Below are positions 60,422 to 64,000 of a stretch of 64,000 nt of DNA, in pieces. This stretch comes from Prevotellaceae bacterium UBA4301 (GTDB lineage: Bacteria; Bacteroidota; Bacteroidia; Bacteroidales; Bacteroidaceae): contig DGUV01000005.1 in NCBI GenBank assembly GCA_002395775.1, forward strand, positions 7,812 to 71,811. The letters run 5' to 3'. The position numbers were made by a program, and so were the translations under genes. How positions within the stretch are numbered: the stretch's first letter is position 1; each line of letters starts with the position of its first letter. The notes beneath the pieces were generated by a model that saw only the letters and a program-made list of their open reading frames with translations, was not told where the DNA came from and ran no database searches.

Positions 60422-61431
60422 CAAAGACACGGAAACTGATACTGACGGTCTTGCTCCTGTGTGTGTGCTTGGTGCTGGCTTTGCCCATCAACATGCTGAG
60501 GCCATGCACGCGGTTTGGTGAGGAAGAGCGTTATGTTTACATTTATCCAGACCATACGTCGAACGATGTCGGTCAGTTGCTTCGCCAACAAGGTGTTAGG
60601 AGCATGGCAAGCTACAACTTGTTGTGCAAGGTCCTGGGGTATAAAGTGCGCCCAGGTCGCTATCGCATTGGGCGAGGTGATAACATGCTTTCCCTTTTCC
60701 GACGCTTGCGCAATGGGCAGCAAGAGCCCGTCATGCTTACCATTCCCTCAGTGCGAACGATGGACCGCATGGCAGGGTATCTGGGCAATCACCTAATGGT
60801 TGATTCAACCGAACTTGCCACCCTGTTTTCCGACTCTCTGCAATGTGCCCAACTGGGCTACACTTGCGAGACGTTGCCAGCCCTCTTCATTCCCAATACC
60901 TATGAGGTTTATTGGAACATAAGCAGGGAAAATCTAATGCAGCGCCTCCAGCGCGAGAATGAGGCTTTTTGGACAACAGAGCGTGAGGGCAAGGCAAAAG
61001 CCATGGGCATGAGCCGCAAGGAGGTGGCAACGCTCGCAAGCATCATAGACGAGGAGACTGCCAACAATCAGGAAAAGCCCATGGTGGCAGGCATGTATGT
61101 CAATCGCCTGCGCGTGGGAATGCCTTTACAGGCCGATCCTACGGTGAAGTTCGCCTTGGGCGACTTTTCCCTTCGTCGCATCTGGGGCAAGTACTTAACC
61201 ATCGACAGTCCTTATAACACTTATCAGAACCTGGGCTTGCCCCCCGGTCCCATTCGCGTCGCTTCGGTGGCAGGCATTGATGCCGTGCTCAACTATGTTC
61301 GGCACGATTTTCTCTACATGTGTGCCAAGGAGGATTTCTCAGGTACTCACAATTTTGCACGTACTTACGGAGAACATCTCCAGAATGCGCGTCGATATGC
61401 ACAAGCCCTTAATCAAAGAGGAATAAAATGA
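60418..61431 (+). CDS. mltG: MltG-like endolytic murein transglycosylase
   Basis: 337-residue inner-membrane enzyme that cuts nascent glycan strands. One N-terminal helix (LILTVLLLCVCLVLALPINM), a LysM-like part (about 45-110) and the YceG catalytic domain with ASIIDEETAN (D/E-rich active motif near 211-214), VAGMYVNRLRVGMPLQADPT and SPYNTYQNLGLPPGPI. All family motifs are intact. It is unusual to find it between polysaccharide-degrading genes; 4-nt overlaps on both sides tie its translation to them. Confidence 0.93.
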   Translation: MTKTRKLILTVLLLCVCLVLALPINMLRPCTRFGEEERYVYIYPDHTSNDVGQLLRQQGVRSMASYNLLCKVLGYKVRPGRYRIGRGDNMLSLFRRLRNGQQEPVMLTIPSVRTMDRMAGYLGNHLMVDSTELATLFSDSLQCAQLGYTCETLPALFIPNTYEVYWNISRENLMQRLQRENEAFWTTEREGKAKAMGMSRKEVATLASIIDEETANNQEKPMVAGMYVNRLRVGMPLQADPTVKFALGDFSLRRIWGKYLTIDSPYNTYQNLGLPPGPIRVASVAGIDAVLNYVRHDFLYMCAKEDFSGTHNFARTYGEHLQNARRYAQALNQRGIK

Positions 61432-62609
61432 AAAAGTCACTCTTCATTGCCCTCATGCTCTTCTGCATGCCACAACTCAGTGCGCAAACCATTACTCTCG
61501 ACTTGCGTGACAGTCTCTCGCAATCCAGTTACTATGTTTCTGTTCAAGTGCCCGATGGCAATTACCGTGTCACCGCCACTTTAGGTCACAAACGCTGGTC
61601 CGGAAGTACGACTGTGAGGGCTGAAAGCCGTCGCCTGTTCATTGAGAACGAGCCTACTCGCAAGGGTGAGATAAAGAAAATCGCCTTTCTCGTGAACAAG
61701 CGCAACCCTCGCATCAATGAAAAGGAAAGCGTGAGAATCAAGGAACGTGAACGCACAAAACTTAACTGGGATGACCTGCTGACATTTGAGATTACGGGCG
61801 ACCGTCAGGCCGTGCAGCAAATTACCATCGAGCCCGACACCGTGGCTCCTACAGTCTTCCTTTGTGGAAACTCAACTGTTGTTGATCAGGACGACGAGCC
61901 TTGGGCATCGTGGGGTCAGATGATTACGCGTTGGTTTAATGATTCTGTTTGTTTTTGCAATCTGGCCGAGAGTGGCGAGACAGCATCAACCTTTATCTCA
62001 GTGGGGCGCCTGAAGAAGGGACTCTCAATGATGAAACCCGGCGACTATATCATCATGGAGTTTGGGCATAACGACCAGAAGCAGAAATTCCCAGGTGCAG
62101 GTGCATACTATAACTTTGCCACTGCCCTGAAAACCTTTGTTGATGAGGCCCGCAGGCGGGGGGCAACACCCATCTTTATCACGCCCACGCAACGTCGTAT
62201 GTTTGACGATAAGGGTCACATTCGCGAGACTCATGCCGACTATCCTGAAGCCATGGCCTGGGTAGCAGAACATGAGGGTTGTCAACTCATCGACCTCCAT
62301 CAAATGACGCGAACCCTTTTCGAAGCTATGGGCGTGGAAGGTAGCAAGCGTGCCTTTGTCCACTATCCAGCGGGTTCCTATCCCGGTCAGACGAAAGCTT
62401 TTGCCGACAACACCCACTTCAACCCCTATGGTGCCTATCAGATTGCCAAATGTGTTATAGAGGGGCTCATCGAGAAGCAGGTGCCATTCGCACGATACCT
62501 CCGACCCGAATATCCTCGTGGTTATAATCCTGCTCACCCTGATGATATCAGTTTATTCCATTGGACAGACAGTAAGCACATTGACCTCGTGAAACCAGAC
62601 GGCAATTGA
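61428..62609 (+). CDS. SGNH esterase, rhamnogalacturonan acetylesterase type (CE12-like)
   Basis: 393-residue exported esterase (signal SLFIALMLFCMPQLSA). A beta-rich N-terminal domain (about 20-140) precedes the SGNH fold: FLCGNSTVV (Ser 149, block I), EFGHNDQKQ (block III, Asn) and FADNTHFNPYG (Asp and His, block V). Removes acetyl groups from pectin or related polymers and so helps the glycosidases around it. Stop overlaps a TTG that could start the next gene. Confidence 0.88.
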   Translation: MKKSLFIALMLFCMPQLSAQTITLDLRDSLSQSSYYVSVQVPDGNYRVTATLGHKRWSGSTTVRAESRRLFIENEPTRKGEIKKIAFLVNKRNPRINEKESVRIKERERTKLNWDDLLTFEITGDRQAVQQITIEPDTVAPTVFLCGNSTVVDQDDEPWASWGQMITRWFNDSVCFCNLAESGETASTFISVGRLKKGLSMMKPGDYIIMEFGHNDQKQKFPGAGAYYNFATALKTFVDEARRRGATPIFITPTQRRMFDDKGHIRETHADYPEAMAWVAEHEGCQLIDLHQMTRTLFEAMGVEGSKRAFVHYPAGSYPGQTKAFADNTHFNPYGAYQIAKCVIEGLIEKQVPFARYLRPEYPRGYNPAHPDDISLFHWTDSKHIDLVKPDGN

Positions 62610-62623
62610 CACTCCTTATTACC

Positions 62624-63595
62624 ATGAATTTACGAAAGACATACCGACGTTTCTGTGAGTTTGGAGGCTCACGTCTTATCCTTGCATACTGGCGTATGGG
62701 GGTGTCGGGCACAGTCTTTTCCGAAATCTTTCGTTATCTTTTGGGGCAGTGCGACATTGGAGAACTCTATGTTCGCATACAGCGTGAGGTGACTCCCGTC
62801 CTGCGCCGTCGCTACTATCCGCTTCTGCTTGCCCTGAAGGAGAAGTATGCCCAGGTGCAACTCCCTCATGAGCAAAGCAACCGCGTGTGGTTCTGTTGGT
62901 TGCAGGGGATGGAGAATGCCCCTGAGCTTGTACGAGCCTGTCTCCATTCTCAACAGGCATTGCTAACCGACAGGGAGATTGTCGTTATTACACTCGAGAA
63001 CTACCGGCAATATGTCACATTGCCCGACTTCTTTGTGGAGAAATATGAGAAAGGGCTTATCCCTCATGCACTTTTTTCCGACTTGCTCCGACTTGAACTG
63101 TTGCTGAAGTATGGCGGAACATGGATGGACGCCACGCTGCTTGTGACCAGTCGGAACTATCCGCCTCATGTGCTTAATTGCGATTTGTTCATGTTCCAGT
63201 ATTTTAATGAGAAGGACCGCAGGCCCTGCGGCGTATCAAACTGGTTTATCACTTCCTGCACCAACAATCGACTTTTGCTCATTCTTCGCGACATGCTTTT
63301 CCAGTATTGGCGCGACTACAACTGTACGGTCAACTACTACATCTTCCACCTCTTCTTCTCATGGATTGCTTGCGAGTTTCCTGAGGAGTATCGTTCCATG
63401 CCTCGGGGCCATGCAGCTGTGGCCATTGAACTTGGGCGGAAGATGGAGAGCGGCCAGCCCTATGATGAGACTTGGATGAGCGAGAAACTTGCACATTGTT
63501 GCTTTCACAAACTTTCGCATCGCACCCCCGGGCGCCTCAAGTCAAATCCCGATAGCTATTACCAACACATTCTAAAGTTTGCCCAAGATTTATGA
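62624..63595 (+). CDS. Capsular polysaccharide-type glycosyltransferase (GT32-like)
   Basis: 323-residue cytosolic glycosyltransferase of the capsular polysaccharide synthesis family. The DxD-region sequence is RLELLLKYGGTWMDATLLVT, preceded by NRVWFCWLQGMENAPELVRA; both are typical of GT32-like enzymes. It adds a sugar to a surface glycan; donor and acceptor unknown. ATG at 62624 was chosen; a TTG at 62606 overlapping the previous stop is possible. Overlaps the GH2 start by 4 nt. Confidence 0.82.
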   Translation: MNLRKTYRRFCEFGGSRLILAYWRMGVSGTVFSEIFRYLLGQCDIGELYVRIQREVTPVLRRRYYPLLLALKEKYAQVQLPHEQSNRVWFCWLQGMENAPELVRACLHSQQALLTDREIVVITLENYRQYVTLPDFFVEKYEKGLIPHALFSDLLRLELLLKYGGTWMDATLLVTSRNYPPHVLNCDLFMFQYFNEKDRRPCGVSNWFITSCTNNRLLLILRDMLFQYWRDYNCTVNYYIFHLFFSWIACEFPEEYRSMPRGHAAVAIELGRKMESGQPYDETWMSEKLAHCCFHKLSHRTPGRLKSNPDSYYQHILKFAQDL

Positions 63596-64000
63596 AACAT
63601 CGTATTCTCCTTCTTGCCCTCCTCGCGCCGTCGCTGCTCTATGCTCAGCGCGACATCAACTTCGACGCTGATTGGAGCTACATCCACCGGGGGCAGACCC
63701 ACCAGGTCACTCTGCCTCGAGCCTGGAACGAGGACTATGCTTATCGTGTCATCATCGATGACCTTCCCACCGACACGGTGCGTTATGTGAAAGATTTCAC
63801 CCTTCCCAAGTCGGCACAGGGTAAGAAGGTGCTTATCGAGTTCGAAGGTGCCCGCCAGATGGCAAAGGTATGGCTTAATGGTCATTTGCTTGGGATGCAC
63901 GAAAACGGAATCACCGCTTTTGGTTTCGACCTGACACCCTATGTGAGGTACAAAGACACCAACCATCTTGAGGTGCTTACCGATAATAGTTGGAACTATC
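63592..64000 (+). CDS. Glycoside hydrolase family 2 enzyme, N-terminal part (cut by window end)
   Basis: 136 codons visible: signal peptide (HRILLLALLAPSLLYAQ), then the GH2 sugar-binding (jelly-roll) domain: FDADWSYIHRGQ, LPRAWNEDYAY, VRYVKDFTLP and AKVWLNGHLLGMHENGITAF. Catalytic domain lies outside, so beta-galactosidase, glucuronidase or mannosidase activity cannot be told. ATGA overlap with the glycosyltransferase stop. Confidence 0.88.
   Translation, partial: MKHRILLLALLAPSLLYAQRDINFDADWSYIHRGQTHQVTLPRAWNEDYAYRVIIDDLPTDTVRYVKDFTLPKSAQGKKVLIEFEGARQMAKVWLNGHLLGMHENGITAFGFDLTPYVRYKDTNHLEVLTDNSWNY

Overview
The window looks like a chromosome segment of a Bacteroidales bacterium, most likely a Prevotella-like member of Prevotellaceae. 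Evidence seen directly: many genes are preceded by the Bacteroidota promoter form TTTG-N19/20-TAnnTTTG rather than an E. coli -35/-10; ribosomal protein S16 has a long Ala/Lys/Glu tail; Rho has a long charged linker; a bat (aerotolerance) operon, an Rnf operon with an RseC-like first gene, a sphingolipid-type serine palmitoyltransferase, a PF14121-type putative porin and a DUF4468 protein are all present. Genes are dense, often with 4-nt ATGA overlaps. Species assignment is inference.

Layout. 1-4.2 kb: RND efflux pump (permease cut by the window edge, adaptor) with a divergent AraC regulator. 5.1-9.7 kb: rho, the ABC-F protein uup and rpsP. 9.7-18.1 kb: a CPBP protease, then rseC-rnfBCDGEA and galE; this stretch is invaded by heptamer-repeat elements, one of which carries a four-helix-bundle (S23/Avd-like) gene inside 18-bp inverted repeats. 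18.2-21.7 kb: a restriction-modification cassette (EcoRI-family adenine methyltransferase, DUF262-HNH protein, Mrr-like nuclease) behind a highly structured RNA leader that ends in an intrinsic terminator and has a candidate antiterminator. 21.7-25.2 kb: an AT-richer accessory stretch with a two-HTH regulator, a RepA/AAA-type ATPase followed by a 48-bp perfect palindrome, and an HU-like DNA-binding protein with a long structured leader and several repeat families.

25.2-34.3 kb: moxR-DUF58-hypothetical-batABCDE-PAP2, one tightly packed envelope operon. 34.3-36.3 kb: an oxidoreductase and a membrane protein. 36.3-47 kb, all on the minus strand: tolC-macA-like-ABC ATPase-ABC permease (tripartite export), DUF4468 and TPR proteins, then a 2-oxoacid:ferredoxin oxidoreductase (korDA-small membrane protein-korBC) and a porin. 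47.1-53.2 kb, minus strand: lipid kinase, udk, an MltF-like lytic transglycosylase and a Dna2-like nuclease-helicase. 53.3-55.8 kb: serine palmitoyltransferase and a DEAD-box helicase. 55.9-57.1 kb: a TerB/DnaJ protein and a small HTH protein with two clamp-binding-like motifs. 57.2-64 kb: a translationally coupled operon of lipoprotein, GH51 arabinofuranosidase, MltG, SGNH esterase, glycosyltransferase and the start of a GH2 enzyme.

How it fits together. The Kor complex makes reduced ferredoxin, which Rnf can oxidise to pump ions, a usual pairing in anaerobic fermenters. The Bat, RND, Mac/TolC, porin and lipid genes concern the envelope. The last operon acts on arabinose-containing plant polysaccharide. 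The least understood parts are the RNA leader of the restriction cassette (21.45-21.69 kb), the four-helix-bundle element (16.4-17.0 kb), the palindrome at 23.8 kb and a 22-bp palindromic repeat family found at three separate places. No tRNA, rRNA or CRISPR array was seen.
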